DNA from: an uncultured Opitutia bacterium
GTDB taxonomy: Bacteria > Verrucomicrobiota > Verrucomicrobiia > Opitutales > Coraliomargaritaceae
Assembly (NCBI GenBank): GCA_937136395.1
Contig: CAKZOI010000021.1
Span: 124,001-188,000, forward strand
Length of the DNA stretch: 64,000 nucleotides
Direction: 5' to 3'
Positions 1 through 10,632 of this stretch are shown one piece after another. A program made the translations under genes and the position numbers. Under the pieces are notes generated by a model. It had not been told where the DNA came from. It searched no databases and saw only the letters and a list, made by a program, of their open reading frames with translations. Each line of letters starts with the position of its first letter. The first letter of the stretch is position 1.

Positions 1-895
1 CGAGAAGCGGTGCCCCCGCATGTTGATCGGGGCTAAGGCGCACCTTCATATCCTTAAATGCAGAAGCGGAAAGGGCGGCGCCAATTTTTCGCTTTGGATT
101 GCGTAATAGCTCCTCCTTGATGGTGCTACCTATAAAACCAAAGAGCGCTTCGCTTGATTTGAGCACAATGTTGCCAACGAAACCATCGCAGACCACGACA
201 TCAACATTGCCATCGAATAGCTGAAAGCCTTCGATCGGTCCGACATAGTTAATGATGCCTGTTAGCTTTTGAAGCTGGAGGTGCGTCTCATTTATCAGAG
301 TGTTGCCTTTACCTTCTTCAGTGCCGATGGTGAGTAGAGCCACTCGGGGATTTTCGATGCCGAGTGCCGCCTTGGCATAATTGGAGCCTAGGACTGAGTT
401 GTGAACGAGATTGATTGCTGTCGATTCAGGGTTGGCTCCGACATCGGTGAGCACGAAAGGTTTTTTTCGACTCGGCACAATCGTAGCTAATGCTGTTCGA
501 TCCAGACCAGGTAGTGGGCGCATACGTAGTGTGCCGCCCGCCATGAGTGCTCCTGTGTTTCCGCAACTAACGACTGCTTGTGCATCACCATCTTTTAGTA
601 ATTTGATGGCCTGCACCATCGAAGAATCTTTCTTTTGCTTGAGTGCTTGGATCGGTTTCTCGTCCATGCCGATCACTTGAGTCGCATTATGTATTTTAAT
701 ACGCGCTGGATCGATGCTAAGTTTGCGCACCTTTAAAAGGCGTGTCAGTAAACGCTCTTTGCCTACAAGAATGAAGTTGCTCTGCAGCTTGAGCTCTTCG
801 GTGGCATAAAAAAGCCCACGGATGAACTCCGTGGGGCCTAGGTCACCTCCCATAGTGTCGACTGCAATGGTGCAGTTCACCGTGCTGTCGACCAT
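1..895 (-). CDS. plsX: Phosphate acyltransferase PlsX (C-terminus cut off by window edge)
   Basis: PlsX makes acyl-phosphate from acyl-ACP, the first step of phosphatidic acid synthesis in most bacteria; it is a peripheral membrane enzyme. The reading frame begins at an ATG on the minus strand at 895 and runs off the left edge, so about 298 residues are visible of an expected 330-350. The N-terminus carries the family signature AVDTMGGDLGP. The gene lies 41 bp downstream of rpmF on the same strand, and rpmF-plsX is a widely conserved order, which supports the call. The C-terminal end cannot be judged here. Confidence 0.93.
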   Translation of the reverse strand, partial: MVDSTVNCTIAVDTMGGDLGPTEFIRGLFYATEELKLQSNFILVGKERLLTRLLKVRKLSIDPARIKIHNATQVIGMDEKPIQALKQKKDSSMVQAIKLLKDGDAQAVVSCGNTGALMAGGTLRMRPLPGLDRTALATIVPSRKKPFVLTDVGANPESTAINLVHNSVLGSNYAKAALGIENPRVALLTIGTEEGKGNTLINETHLQLQKLTGIINYVGPIEGFQLFDGNVDVVVCDGFVGNIVLKSSEALFGFIGSTIKEELLRNPKRKIGAALSASAFKDMKVRLSPDQHAGAPLL

Positions 896-936
896 GGGAA
901 GTTTACAATGCAATAGTGCGTGGGAACGGCGAAGCC

Positions 937-1116
937 CTAAACGTCTACGTCTAGAACTTGGCGTCCGCGATACATGCCGTTGGCAGGATTCACGCGGTGT
1001 GCACGAAAACGAGTGCCATCTTGTGGATCCTTAGCGAGTTGTGGAAGTGCGAATGTGACTGCACCACGGCGCTTAGCGCTGCGTTGCTTAGATTGTTTGC
1101 GTTTTGGCTGTCCCAT
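937..1116 (-). CDS. rpmF: 50S ribosomal protein L32
   Basis: A 59-residue basic protein beginning MGQPKRKQSKQRSAKRRGA and ending GMYRGRQVLDVDV, the start and end patterns of L32. The zinc-binding cysteines found in many L32 proteins are absent, so this is the cysteine-free form. It sits just upstream of plsX in the conserved rpmF-plsX order. No YceD (DUF177) gene, often found upstream of rpmF, is seen; the next gene upstream is elbB. Start: ATG at 1116, which gives the expected length and N-terminus. Confidence 0.93.
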   Translation of the reverse strand: MGQPKRKQSKQRSAKRRGAVTFALPQLAKDPQDGTRFRAHRVNPANGMYRGRQVLDVDV

Positions 1117-1226
1117 AAAAATAGTGTGTTAGAAATAAAAAATGATGCGATGACTCGGAAAGTGCGCGGATTAAAGGGGCAAAAAGCAGTCAGTCAAGCA
1201 CTCAATGAGGAATCATGCACATTCTT

Positions 1227-1883
1227 TCACGCAATTTCAAGCACGGCCTTGACCAGTTTATTGATTCCACTTTCGGCTTCTAATATATTTGTTGCGAGCA
1301 TGTAAGCTGGAGTGCTGACTACTTTATTCTCGGAATCGATAACGATGTCATCGACGGGGCATTCTAGGTGTTGTGCTCCTTTGGCCTCAAGCGCTGCGGC
1401 CGCATCTGCATCGTTACCGATAGTGAGCGTTACGTGCTGTGCCCCCAAGGCGCGGGCAGCGAGCACTGGCGCAATACACATGAAACCTTGCGGCAATGCG
1501 GCATTATGCGCGCTTTGGATAAGATTTACGGTGGCAGGATCGGCATCATATTCTGCGCCATCAAAGGCATAACTAGAAAGGTTTTTAGCCACCCCAAAGC
1601 CGCCTACGTAGATGAATGCGTCGAATTGTTGTGCATTGATTGCGTCGAGCGAAAGAATTTCTCCACGAGAAATGCGTGCAGCCTCTTGCAGCACATTGCG
1701 ATCCTCATCGAGCATGACTTCACCTTTACTATGGTCGATGACGTGTTTTTGGGCGATATCGGGTGCGACACAGGTAACTTCGGCACCGGATCGATTCAGC
1801 GCAAGCAAAGTGAGCACAGCTTCGTGAATTTCAGAACCATCGTATACGCCGCAACCGGAGAGAACTACTGCAACATTCTTCAT
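1227..1883 (-). CDS. elbB: ElbB-like DJ-1/PfpI-fold glyoxalase
   Basis: 218 residues matching the ElbB branch of the DJ-1/PfpI superfamily. The N-terminal strand KNVAVVLSGCGVYDGSEIHE is characteristic, and a nucleophile-elbow-like cysteine lies in QGFMCIAPVLAA at about residues 134-138. E. coli ElbB has weak glyoxalase activity and was linked to isoprenoid synthesis by early genetics; its physiological substrate is uncertain. The length matches the family (about 217 residues). It lies between uppP (50 bp upstream, same strand) and rpmF, but the 110-bp gap to rpmF suggests separate transcription of the latter. Confidence 0.88.
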   Translation of the reverse strand: MKNVAVVLSGCGVYDGSEIHEAVLTLLALNRSGAEVTCVAPDIAQKHVIDHSKGEVMLDEDRNVLQEAARISRGEILSLDAINAQQFDAFIYVGGFGVAKNLSSYAFDGAEYDADPATVNLIQSAHNAALPQGFMCIAPVLAARALGAQHVTLTIGNDADAAAALEAKGAQHLECPVDDIVIDSENKVVSTPAYMLATNILEAESGINKLVKAVLEIA

Positions 1884-1933
1884 ACTACTGAGCAGAAAAT
1901 AGTTTTTGAGGACTGCAATATTTTAGCACACAA

Positions 1934-2950
1934 TTAAGCGAGAAAGAGCAGCACTACTATCGCTAGAGCAATGCGATACCAAGCGAAGGGGGCAAGTCCG
2001 TGTTTATTGAGAAAGCCGACAAGCCATTTTACTGCAAGTGCTGCGGAAACAGTGGCAACCAGGATACCCAATAAGATCGGCCCCATCGGGACGGTTTGCA
2101 CAATTAGGGGGCCTACGCTCAAGGCCTTGTAGGCGGATGCGGCGGAGAGAGTGACCAGCCCGAGCAAAAAGCTGAACTCTGCGGCCCGCACCGGGTTGAG
2201 TCCGATTAAGTAGCCACCCACAATAGTCATCATCGAGCGACTGGTGCCGGGCCACATAGCTATGCATTGCAGGAAGCCCACGGTTAGGCATTGTTTGATT
2301 GTGAGCTCGTGCAGATCGGGGCAGTCTACGTCTTTGCTGGAGTGCTTTTTCTTGTGCCAGCGGGCAACGAAGAGCATGAGAATGCCTCCGGCGACCAGTG
2401 CTGTGATCACTGGTAATATGCCGAACAGCATCGACTCAATAATGTCGTCGAGCAAAAGCCCCAGCACTGCTGCGGGCAGGAATGCCACGATCAAGTTACG
2501 CAAGAGCATGAGCCCGTTCGGGTCTTTGCCCAGCATGCCGAGAGCAATGCTTAGTATGCGACGCCAATAAACGACCACCACCGCCAGGATAGCACCGAAC
2601 TGGATAATGATTGCGTAGGCATCTGCCGCATTTGCCAGCGTGAAGGGGACTTCAGTGCCGTCATCACTTTCGACCATTACGAGATTACCGTTCTTATCAG
2701 GCAATGGAGTATCAGCGTCGAGACCGAGGATGTGGTTGGTCAAAATGAGGTGTCCGGTCGAGGAGACGGGCAAGTATTCGGTAATGCCTTCAACCAGCCC
2801 CAGCACGATCGCATCCGTGTAGGTAACAGGAGTGCTGACTTCCTTCGTATCATGCAGCTCATGATCGATAAGTTCTTGGGCAGAGCTTAACGCCTGTGTG
2901 CAAAAAATACCTAGAAAGAAAAGTAAAAATAGACGTAAGCAATGATACAT
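1934..2950 (-). CDS. uppP: Undecaprenyl-diphosphatase UppP/BacA
   Basis: Integral membrane phosphatase that recycles undecaprenyl pyrophosphate to the lipid carrier used for peptidoglycan and other cell-wall polymers, and gives bacitracin tolerance. Two active-site motifs are visible: LGLVEGITEYLPVSSTGHL near the N-terminus and PGTSRS in the second half; most of the rest is hydrophobic helices. Two oddities: an N-terminal leader resembling a signal peptide precedes the first motif, and a polar insertion (about 20 residues, DKNGNLVMVESDDG) sits in the loop after it. The length of 338 exceeds the usual 260-290. An in-frame ATG lies further upstream at 3028, but the start at 2950 puts the hydrophobic leader at the N-terminus and leaves room for a promoter before divergent trpD. 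Confidence 0.92.
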   Translation of the reverse strand: MYHCLRLFLLFFLGIFCTQALSSAQELIDHELHDTKEVSTPVTYTDAIVLGLVEGITEYLPVSSTGHLILTNHILGLDADTPLPDKNGNLVMVESDDGTEVPFTLANAADAYAIIIQFGAILAVVVVYWRRILSIALGMLGKDPNGLMLLRNLIVAFLPAAVLGLLLDDIIESMLFGILPVITALVAGGILMLFVARWHKKKHSSKDVDCPDLHELTIKQCLTVGFLQCIAMWPGTSRSMMTIVGGYLIGLNPVRAAEFSFLLGLVTLSAASAYKALSVGPLIVQTVPMGPILLGILVATVSAALAVKWLVGFLNKHGLAPFAWYRIALAIVVLLFLA

Positions 2951-3062
2951 AGGTCGTCGCAACTTAGTTAACCGCCACAGCAAGGGAAGACGGAAATATT
3001 TAAATTGGATTTTTGCTGGTGAAAACATGGAAGCTTTGCTTAGCGTTTATTTACAGATTATT

Positions 3063-4115
3063 ATGCAATTATTGGAACAACTTACAGGTCAATTAAACGG
3101 GGGCGTTCATCTTGAATCGGAACAAGTCACACAAGCGGCAGCTGCCCTAAGGGATGGCGAGGTTACGGCCTCATCAAAAGAAGCATTTTTACTGGCACTT
3201 GCTCAGAAGGGGGAGAGCGCGCAGGAAGTGGCTGCTTTTGCTGCTGCGTTTCGTGATTACGCGGTAAACCCAGATGTTGAAGCATGGGCGAGCCAGGCGA
3301 TTGATGTTTGCGGGACAGGTGGAGATGGTTCTGGCACATTTAATATTTCAACTGCTGTGTCCTTCATTGTCGCTGCTGCGGGTGTCCCCGTTTTCAAGCA
3401 CGGCAATCGATCGATTACATCTAAGTGTGGTAGTGCTGATCTAATGGAAGCGCTTGGTATCCGTTTGGATGCACCGCATGATGTGCTGCGAGCTTCGCTC
3501 AAAGAGTTGAATTTTTGCTTCTTTTTTGCACCCGCGTTTCATCCTGCTTTTAAAGAGATCATGCCCGTGCGCAAATCCCTCGCGGCACAAGGTAAGCGGA
3601 CGATCTTCAATTTGCTCGGACCGTTGATCAATCCCGGGCGACCTGCGCATCAATTGTTGGGAGTATTCTCTAAAGATTGGGTGGCGCCATTAGCGAGCGC
3701 ACTTGACACTCTGGGTTTGCAGGCAGGGCTTGTCGCGCACGGCACACCCAAGGCTGGTGCGGCTCTGGATGAGTTGAGTTGCGCAGGGAGTAATTATGTC
3801 GCAGGTTTTGGGCGTTTGTCTGATACGAAGGGCGCACTGTCTACGCTCGATGCAGGTCTATCTAGCTGCGATTTCGACGAACTTGCAGGCGGCGACGTCG
3901 CCGAAAACTTAAAGACAATGGAAGCTCTTTTGAGTGGTGAGGCATCGGTCGTCCCCGCGGGCTTACGTGATAGTGTGCTGCTTAATGCGGGTGCAGCACT
4001 TTGGATTGTTGGAAAAGCGGATGATCTTCAAGGAGGTGTCACGCAAGCGCGTTCGCTGCTTGATAGTGGTGCAGTGGCATCGTGGCTAGAGCGTGTTCGC
4101 CAGTTTTATAGTTAG
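3063..4115 (+). CDS. trpD: Anthranilate phosphoribosyltransferase
   Basis: Second step of tryptophan synthesis: transfers phosphoribose from PRPP to anthranilate. The PRPP site CGTGGDGSGTFNIST and the segment KHGNRSITSKCGSAD are both intact, and INPGRPAHQLLGV is present in the second half. The chosen start gives 350 residues beginning MQLLEQLTGQLNGG, matching the family N-terminus; another ATG at 3027 would add 12 residues and cannot be excluded. No other trp gene is nearby, so this is a stand-alone trpD. It is followed after 12 bp by glmM, which suggests co-transcription although the pathways are unrelated. Confidence 0.93.
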   Translation: MQLLEQLTGQLNGGVHLESEQVTQAAAALRDGEVTASSKEAFLLALAQKGESAQEVAAFAAAFRDYAVNPDVEAWASQAIDVCGTGGDGSGTFNISTAVSFIVAAAGVPVFKHGNRSITSKCGSADLMEALGIRLDAPHDVLRASLKELNFCFFFAPAFHPAFKEIMPVRKSLAAQGKRTIFNLLGPLINPGRPAHQLLGVFSKDWVAPLASALDTLGLQAGLVAHGTPKAGAALDELSCAGSNYVAGFGRLSDTKGALSTLDAGLSSCDFDELAGGDVAENLKTMEALLSGEASVVPAGLRDSVLLNAGAALWIVGKADDLQGGVTQARSLLDSGAVASWLERVRQFYS

Positions 4116-4127
4116 ACGGTAAGAATT

Positions 4128-5480
4128 ATGGGTAAATATTTTGGAACAGACGGCATCCGTGGTCAATTTGGCGGTGCGCACATTAATCCTGAGTTTGCAT
4201 ATCGAGTGGGCGCTGCACTGGGCCGCTATCTTCAGCAGGTAAACCCTGATACTCCGCAAACTGTCATCTTGGGGCGTGACACACGCGTGAGTGGGCAAGT
4301 TCTCAGTGATGCGCTGACTCAGGGCTTCAATTCACAAGGGGTGCATGTTCATGACTCTGGAATTGTGCCGACACCAGCGGTCGCGCTTGCGATCATTCAG
4401 CGTCAAGCTGATCTGGGGGTCGCAATCACAGCCTCGCACAACCCTTCCACGGATAATGGTATCAAGCTCTTTAATCAGCTCGGTCATAAATTAAATGATG
4501 CGACTGAAGCTGACATTGAAACCTTGATTGATGAGATGGTTTTTCCATCGGAAACTTTGCCATTGCCGCAAGCAACCGAATTCGACGGAGCCTCTCTGTA
4601 TATAGATAGTGTGCGGTCGATGATGGAGCAGAACTGCTTGCGCGGCTGGTCTATTGTTTTGGACACCGCAAATGGTGCGACGGCTGAAACATCGCCAGCA
4701 GTTTTTAAACGCTGGGGTGCCGATCTACACTTACTCGGCAATAATCCAGATGGAGAGAATATTAATGCGGGTGTCGGTAGCGAATATCCGATTGCATTGG
4801 GCGAGGCGGTTCGTGCGCATAAGGCAAATATAGGGATTGCACATGATGGTGATGGCGATCGATTGGTTGTCTGCGACGAAAAGGGCGCCATTGTCGATGG
4901 CGACGTGCTCTTGGGAATCTTTGGTGTGCATGCTCTGCGAACAGGCGCTTTGTCAGAAAAAACCCTCGTATCGACGATCCAGAGTAACTTAGGTTTAGAT
5001 GCAGCGATTAAGGCTGCCGGTGGCAGGGTGGATCGTGTCGATATCGGTGATCGTAATGTGGCAGAACGTATGCGTGCCAGTGGCTCCAATATTGGAGGTG
5101 AAAATTCCGGTCATATCATATTTTCAGATTTTGCGACTACTGGCGATGGCCTGCTCGCGGCGGTTAAAATAATCGACTTAATGCGGCAACTTCAGAAGCC
5201 GCTCTCTGAATTGGTCAATGAAGTCCAACTGTTCCCGCAACAAACTTTAAACCTTATCGTTGCTGAAAAGACGCCATTGGCCCAGCTTCGCACGCTAACA
5301 GACACGATCACAGCCGTGGAAGCCGATTTCGGCGAGGAAGGCCGTGTCTTAGTGCGCTATTCTGGAACAGAGCCAAAATTACGCTTGTTGGTCGAAGGTA
5401 AGCACGAAGAGGCCGTATCTACAGCCCTGAAAGCGATAGAAAGGGCTGCTAGGAATGATTTGAACGTAATTGATAGTTGA
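4128..5480 (+). CDS. glmM: Phosphoglucosamine mutase
   Basis: Converts glucosamine-6-phosphate to glucosamine-1-phosphate for UDP-GlcNAc and hence peptidoglycan. All hallmark segments of the alpha-D-phosphohexomutase family are present: FGTDGIRG at residues 5-12, the phosphoserine loop TASHNPSTDNGIKLF with the catalytic serine at residue 103, the metal-binding HDGDGDRL near residue 243, the sugar-binding GGENSGH, and the C-terminal phosphate-binding VRYSGTEPKLRLLVE. The length of 450 is standard. The stop codon overlaps the upstream part of the following TPR open frame, but that gene most likely starts further downstream. Confidence 0.95.
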   Translation: MGKYFGTDGIRGQFGGAHINPEFAYRVGAALGRYLQQVNPDTPQTVILGRDTRVSGQVLSDALTQGFNSQGVHVHDSGIVPTPAVALAIIQRQADLGVAITASHNPSTDNGIKLFNQLGHKLNDATEADIETLIDEMVFPSETLPLPQATEFDGASLYIDSVRSMMEQNCLRGWSIVLDTANGATAETSPAVFKRWGADLHLLGNNPDGENINAGVGSEYPIALGEAVRAHKANIGIAHDGDGDRLVVCDEKGAIVDGDVLLGIFGVHALRTGALSEKTLVSTIQSNLGLDAAIKAAGGRVDRVDIGDRNVAERMRASGSNIGGENSGHIIFSDFATTGDGLLAAVKIIDLMRQLQKPLSELVNEVQLFPQQTLNLIVAEKTPLAQLRTLTDTITAVEADFGEEGRVLVRYSGTEPKLRLLVEGKHEEAVSTALKAIERAARNDLNVIDS

Positions 5481-5529
5481 CCGAATCATCTTCAATAATC
5501 AGCTATATATATTTATCCCCGAAATTATT

Positions 5530-6936
<1,407 letters not shown>

Positions 6937-6958
6937 CGCTCCGCTCATTTTAATAACC

Positions 6959-6992
6959 AGAAGCACCGGATTAACGCCGGTGCTTCTTTGCT
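6959..6992 (+). terminator. Rho-independent terminator after the TPR gene
   Basis: Perfect 11-bp stem AGAAGCACCGG / CCGGTGCTTCT with a 7-nt loop, followed by a T-rich stretch. It ends the trpD-glmM-TPR transcription unit. Confidence 0.85.
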
Positions 6993-7201
6993 TTTATAAA
7001 GCTTGAAGCAACTTGCATTGACGAGGCCAAGTAGTGTCGTTTTCAGGCGAACTTGCTTACCATTAGCTTCTGTCTGCTGACTCCTATCTCCTGAATTCTG
7101 ACTACTGTCCCCTTCATTCTAAGCTTCAACTCCCTTTTTAGGTGCATTCAGTCGAATTCCGCTTGCCTCAATCGTGAACTCGCCTAACTCATACTTTCAG
7201 T

Positions 7202-8455
7202 ATGAAAATCGTTCTCGCTTACTCTGGAGGTCTCGACACCTCCGTCCTCGTTAGCTGGCTCAAGGAGCATTATTCCGCTGAGATTATTACCTATGCGGCC
7301 GATGTTGGCCAAGAGGAAGAACTCGACGGTCTTGCCGAAAAAGCCAAGGCTACTGGCGCTTCGGCGCACTATACACTCGACCTCGTCGACGAATTTGCCC
7401 GTGACTTCATTTACCCAATGATGCGCGCTAACGCTATCTATGAAGGCCAGTATTTCTTAGGCACATCAATCGCGCGCCCATTGATCGGCAAAGCACACGT
7501 TGAAATAGCAGAAAAAGAGGGTGCTGATGCCGTCGCTCACGGTGCCACTGGTAAAGGCAACGATCAAGTTCGCTTTGAATTGGCATACGCGGCACTTGCT
7601 CCGCAACTGCAAATCATTTCACCATGGCGCATGGATGTCTTTCGCAAGGCGTTCCCAGGGCGCACCGAAATGATCAACTACTGCCGCGAGCATAATATCG
7701 ATGTCGAAGCCAGTGCTTCCAAGCCGTATTCGATGGACCGCAACTTGCTCCACATCTCTTACGAAGCAGGTATTCTAGAAGATCCTTGGTTTGACCCAAC
7801 GACTGAGGACAACAAGAGCATGTATAAGCTCACAGCGGATCCGCAGGATGCACCTGATGAAGCACAATACATCGAGCTCGATTTCGAACAGGGTGATTGT
7901 GTCGCAGTCGATGGCATCGCAATGACTCCTGCGCAAGTGATGAAGCACTTAAACAAAGTTGCAGGTAAACATGGCATTGGACGTGTCGACATCATCGAAA
8001 ACCGTTTCGTAGGCATGAAGAGCCGAGGTGTATATGAGACACCAGGTGGCACGATTCTCATGCAAGGCCACCGAAACATGGAATCGTTGACAATGGACCG
8101 CGAGCTCATGCACCTGCGTGATAGCTTGATCCCGCGCTACGCGCAACTTGTGTATAATGGTTTCTGGTATGCGCCAGAACGTGAGGCCCTTCAGGCCTTC
8201 ATTGACGACTCGCAAAAAACAGTCACTGGCACCGTTCGCCTGAAGCTCTACAAGGGCAACATCACGACTGTTGGACGCAAGTCTCCGCTATCACTTTACG
8301 ATGAAGACATCGCATCCATGGAAGGGGTCGATAGTGATTACAATCCAGATGATGCTAGCGGCTTCATTCGCTTGAATGCACTTCGCCTCCGCCGCCGCGC
8401 GATTGCTCAAGGTGGTCCAGAAATCGCCTCTGAAAGCAAAGTAAAGCGTAGCTAA
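7202..8455 (+). CDS. argG: Argininosuccinate synthase
   Basis: Joins citrulline and aspartate with ATP in arginine synthesis. The N-terminal ATP pyrophosphatase loop [17 protein letters not shown] is intact, as are the conserved segments [53 protein letters not shown] and [21 protein letters not shown]. The length of 417 is typical of the non-E. coli type. It stands alone with its own 200-bp upstream region and a strong terminator directly downstream, so it is probably a single-gene unit. Confidence 0.96.
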   Translation: MKIVLAYSGGLDTSVLVSWLKEHYSAEIITYAADVGQEEELDGLAEKAKATGASAHYTLDLVDEFARDFIYPMMRANAIYEGQYFLGTSIARPLIGKAHVEIAEKEGADAVAHGATGKGNDQVRFELAYAALAPQLQIISPWRMDVFRKAFPGRTEMINYCREHNIDVEASASKPYSMDRNLLHISYEAGILEDPWFDPTTEDNKSMYKLTADPQDAPDEAQYIELDFEQGDCVAVDGIAMTPAQVMKHLNKVAGKHGIGRVDIIENRFVGMKSRGVYETPGGTILMQGHRNMESLTMDRELMHLRDSLIPRYAQLVYNGFWYAPEREALQAFIDDSQKTVTGTVRLKLYKGNITTVGRKSPLSLYDEDIASMEGVDSDYNPDDASGFIRLNALRLRRRAIAQGGPEIASESKVKRS

Positions 8456-8480
8456 GCGTTCTTTATCCAATTCTTCGTCA

Positions 8481-8514
8481 AAAGCCTATCGGAAGTCTCC
8501 GATAGGCTTTTTTG
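8481..8514 (+). terminator. Rho-independent terminator after argG
   Basis: Perfect 13-bp stem AAAGCCTATCGGA / TCCGATAGGCTTT with the tetraloop AGTC, followed by TTTT. The symmetric A/T flanks mean it could also act on transcripts from the opposite side. Confidence 0.9.
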
Positions 8515-8645
8515 TGATTTATTGACGATTACTCAGACCGTCCTGTGAAATCATGACTACCGTAGTGTAGCTCTGGAGGCAAACGCTAGCCGTTATCGCG
8601 AGGTCACAGATAGCATGGCTTACTCTGTTAATAGCACCGAAACAT

Positions 8646-9704
8646 TCAGCTGCGGCGTATACGAACGGCTGCGGCCAATTCTTCGAAAACAGCATCCGTA
8701 GCATCGAAGTCGATACACGCATCGGTAATGCTTTGTCCATACACGTTGTCGCCATTTTGCTGATAGTCTTGGCGACCGGCGACGAGATGGCTTTCGAGCA
8801 TGACGCCTGCGATACCCGTTTGACCTGCCTTGATTTGTTCAGCGAGCACGTGGGCGACCTGAGACTGGCGAGTGTAGTCTTTGTTACTGTTGCCGTGGCT
8901 GCAGTCGACGATCAAGTATGGAGGGAGGTTGACGGCTTTGAGTTGTTCAAGCACGGGCTCGATATCTTTTGCTTCGAAATTGGGTCCAGTGCGATTACCC
9001 CCACGTAGAATGACGTGAGCGGAGGGGTTACCTGTGGTTTGGAAAATGGCGGTGACCCCTTGCTTAGTGACCGATGGGAACCAGTGTGGTTGTGCGGATG
9101 AACGGACCGCGTCGAGTGCGATTTGCACGTTGCCGCTGGTGCCGTTTTTGAAGCCCACGGGCATCGAGAGGCCTGAAGCGAGTTCGCGGTGCACCTGGCT
9201 TTCGGTGGTGCGTGCACCAATCGCCGACCATGCGATTGCATCGGCAATGAATTGCGGAATGATGGTGTCGAGAAACTCCGCTCCAGTCGGTAGTCCGAGT
9301 TCGCAGATGTCGACTAAGAGTTGACGCCCGATACGTAAACCTTTGTTGATCTCGAAACTGCCGTCGATATGTGGGTCGTTGATGAGGCCTTTCCAGCCGA
9401 CAACAGTGCGTGGTTTCTCAAAGTAGACCCGCATAATGATTTGTAGCTCGCCTTTGTATTTTTCGGCGTAGGGCACTAAGCGCTCTGCGTATTCGATAGC
9501 TGCTTTTGTGTCGTGGATGGAGCAGGGGCCAACGACGACGATTAAACGATCATCATCACCACGCAGGATGGCTTCGCTCTCTGCACGTCCTTGATCGATG
9601 ACTTTGGTGGCTTTATCGCTAAGCGGGATTTCTTCGATAAGAATCGCGGGAGCTAGAAGAGGGCGCATGCCTGCGATGCGAGTGTCGTCGTGTTGATTCA
9701 GCAT
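8646..9704 (-). CDS. 3-deoxy-7-phosphoheptulonate (DAHP) synthase, AroF/G/H type
   Basis: First step of the shikimate pathway: condenses phosphoenolpyruvate with erythrose-4-phosphate. 352 residues of the type I-alpha (E. coli AroF/AroG/AroH) class, with VVVGPCSIHD, MRVYFEKPRTVVGWKGLINDP, SAIGARTTESQVHRELASG, GFKNGTSG, HVILRGG and the metal-binding VDCSHGNSNKD segment. The closest E. coli subtype, and so the likely feedback inhibitor, cannot be settled by eye, so no symbol is given. It lies 44 bp downstream of the CPBP protease gene at the end of the pyrB-pyrC run. No leader peptide is seen. Confidence 0.94.
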   Translation of the reverse strand: MLNQHDDTRIAGMRPLLAPAILIEEIPLSDKATKVIDQGRAESEAILRGDDDRLIVVVGPCSIHDTKAAIEYAERLVPYAEKYKGELQIIMRVYFEKPRTVVGWKGLINDPHIDGSFEINKGLRIGRQLLVDICELGLPTGAEFLDTIIPQFIADAIAWSAIGARTTESQVHRELASGLSMPVGFKNGTSGNVQIALDAVRSSAQPHWFPSVTKQGVTAIFQTTGNPSAHVILRGGNRTGPNFEAKDIEPVLEQLKAVNLPPYLIVDCSHGNSNKDYTRQSQVAHVLAEQIKAGQTGIAGVMLESHLVAGRQDYQQNGDNVYGQSITDACIDFDATDAVFEELAAAVRIRRS

Positions 9705-9748
9705 AATTAAAAAAGTTTAGAAGGTGAAATGAGTTCAGGTCGTAACGT

Positions 9749-10621
9749 CTATTGAGGCAAGTTTGCATGACTTAGGATGTAGAGCATGAGCAAACTAAAA
9801 CCGTTGAAGAAGGCGTGAAAGCACATCGGCACTAGTAGATTACCGGTTTTTTCGTAGATTCGTGCGAGGATAATACCGATGACAACTAGGGGGATGAATG
9901 TCATCAAGTTAAAGTGCATGATCGAGAAAACGATGCCGCTAAGCACTTGAGCGGCGATAAAAGTGGTTTTACTTTTTAGAAAGCGGTAAATGCAGCCGCG
10001 GAAGATAATTTCTTCCACGAATGGTGCGAGTAAGACGGCAAAGAGCACAAGGATCGTAATCGTGATTGGTTCGCCTCCGTCTTGAAAGATTTTAACTAGG
10101 TCTTGAACCGGCACTTCATTGATGACGCCAAGTGATTGTAAAGTGCCCAGCAATCGACTCCATAAATAATTAGCAATCCAGATAACAGGAAGGAACATGA
10201 TGAAGAGTGACGCTGCTTCACGTAGTGCTGCTGCAAGGCTGTAAGCCTGTGTATTTAACTGGCTGGCATATAGGTTTGGGAAAAATCGTCGCGCTAGATA
10301 AAACACTCCGAGCATCGGGATTTGAAGCAAGAGCACCGCTGCGATGGCAAGCCCTGGGGTGAGTTGCTCGTCGGCAGCCTCGATCGTGTCTGTGAGTAAA
10401 TGGAAACCAATTAGTTGAACACTTGAGACGATCACGATTTCAGCACAAATAAAGAGTAGGAAATCGACCCAAGGAATATTCCACGGGCGTGCCTCGGCGT
10501 CGGGAATGATCTCGTTGCGCGGGCGTTGGATACGGTGTATCCACAAAACCGCACTAGTGAGAAGAACCCCTAGTATGATGATGTATGCGGCGATTGCCGC
10601 GGCATTCAATTCTTCGAGCAT
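9749..10621 (-). CDS. CPBP family intramembrane metalloprotease
   Basis: 290-residue polytopic membrane protein. The C-terminal half holds the CPBP (CAAX protease and bacteriocin-processing, formerly Abi) motifs: EEIIFRG (motif 1, EExxxR), then a histidine in the HFNL segment, and FHAFFN near the C-terminus. Some six to eight hydrophobic helices are visible. Family members cleave or process membrane-associated peptides; the substrate here is unknown. It starts 11 bp after the pyrC stop, so it is likely expressed with pyrBC, which is presumably incidental to its function. Confidence 0.87.
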   Translation of the reverse strand: MLEELNAAAIAAYIIILGVLLTSAVLWIHRIQRPRNEIIPDAEARPWNIPWVDFLLFICAEIVIVSSVQLIGFHLLTDTIEAADEQLTPGLAIAAVLLLQIPMLGVFYLARRFFPNLYASQLNTQAYSLAAALREAASLFIMFLPVIWIANYLWSRLLGTLQSLGVINEVPVQDLVKIFQDGGEPITITILVLFAVLLAPFVEEIIFRGCIYRFLKSKTTFIAAQVLSGIVFSIMHFNLMTFIPLVVIGIILARIYEKTGNLLVPMCFHAFFNGFSLLMLYILSHANLPQ

Positions 10622-10632
10622 TGGGGTGTCAC

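Noticed and set aside
7007-7201. Possible riboswitch or attenuator before argG
   Set aside because: The sequence is a low-complexity CT-rich stretch (CTGACTCCTATCTCCTGAAT-like) with no convincing conserved stems.
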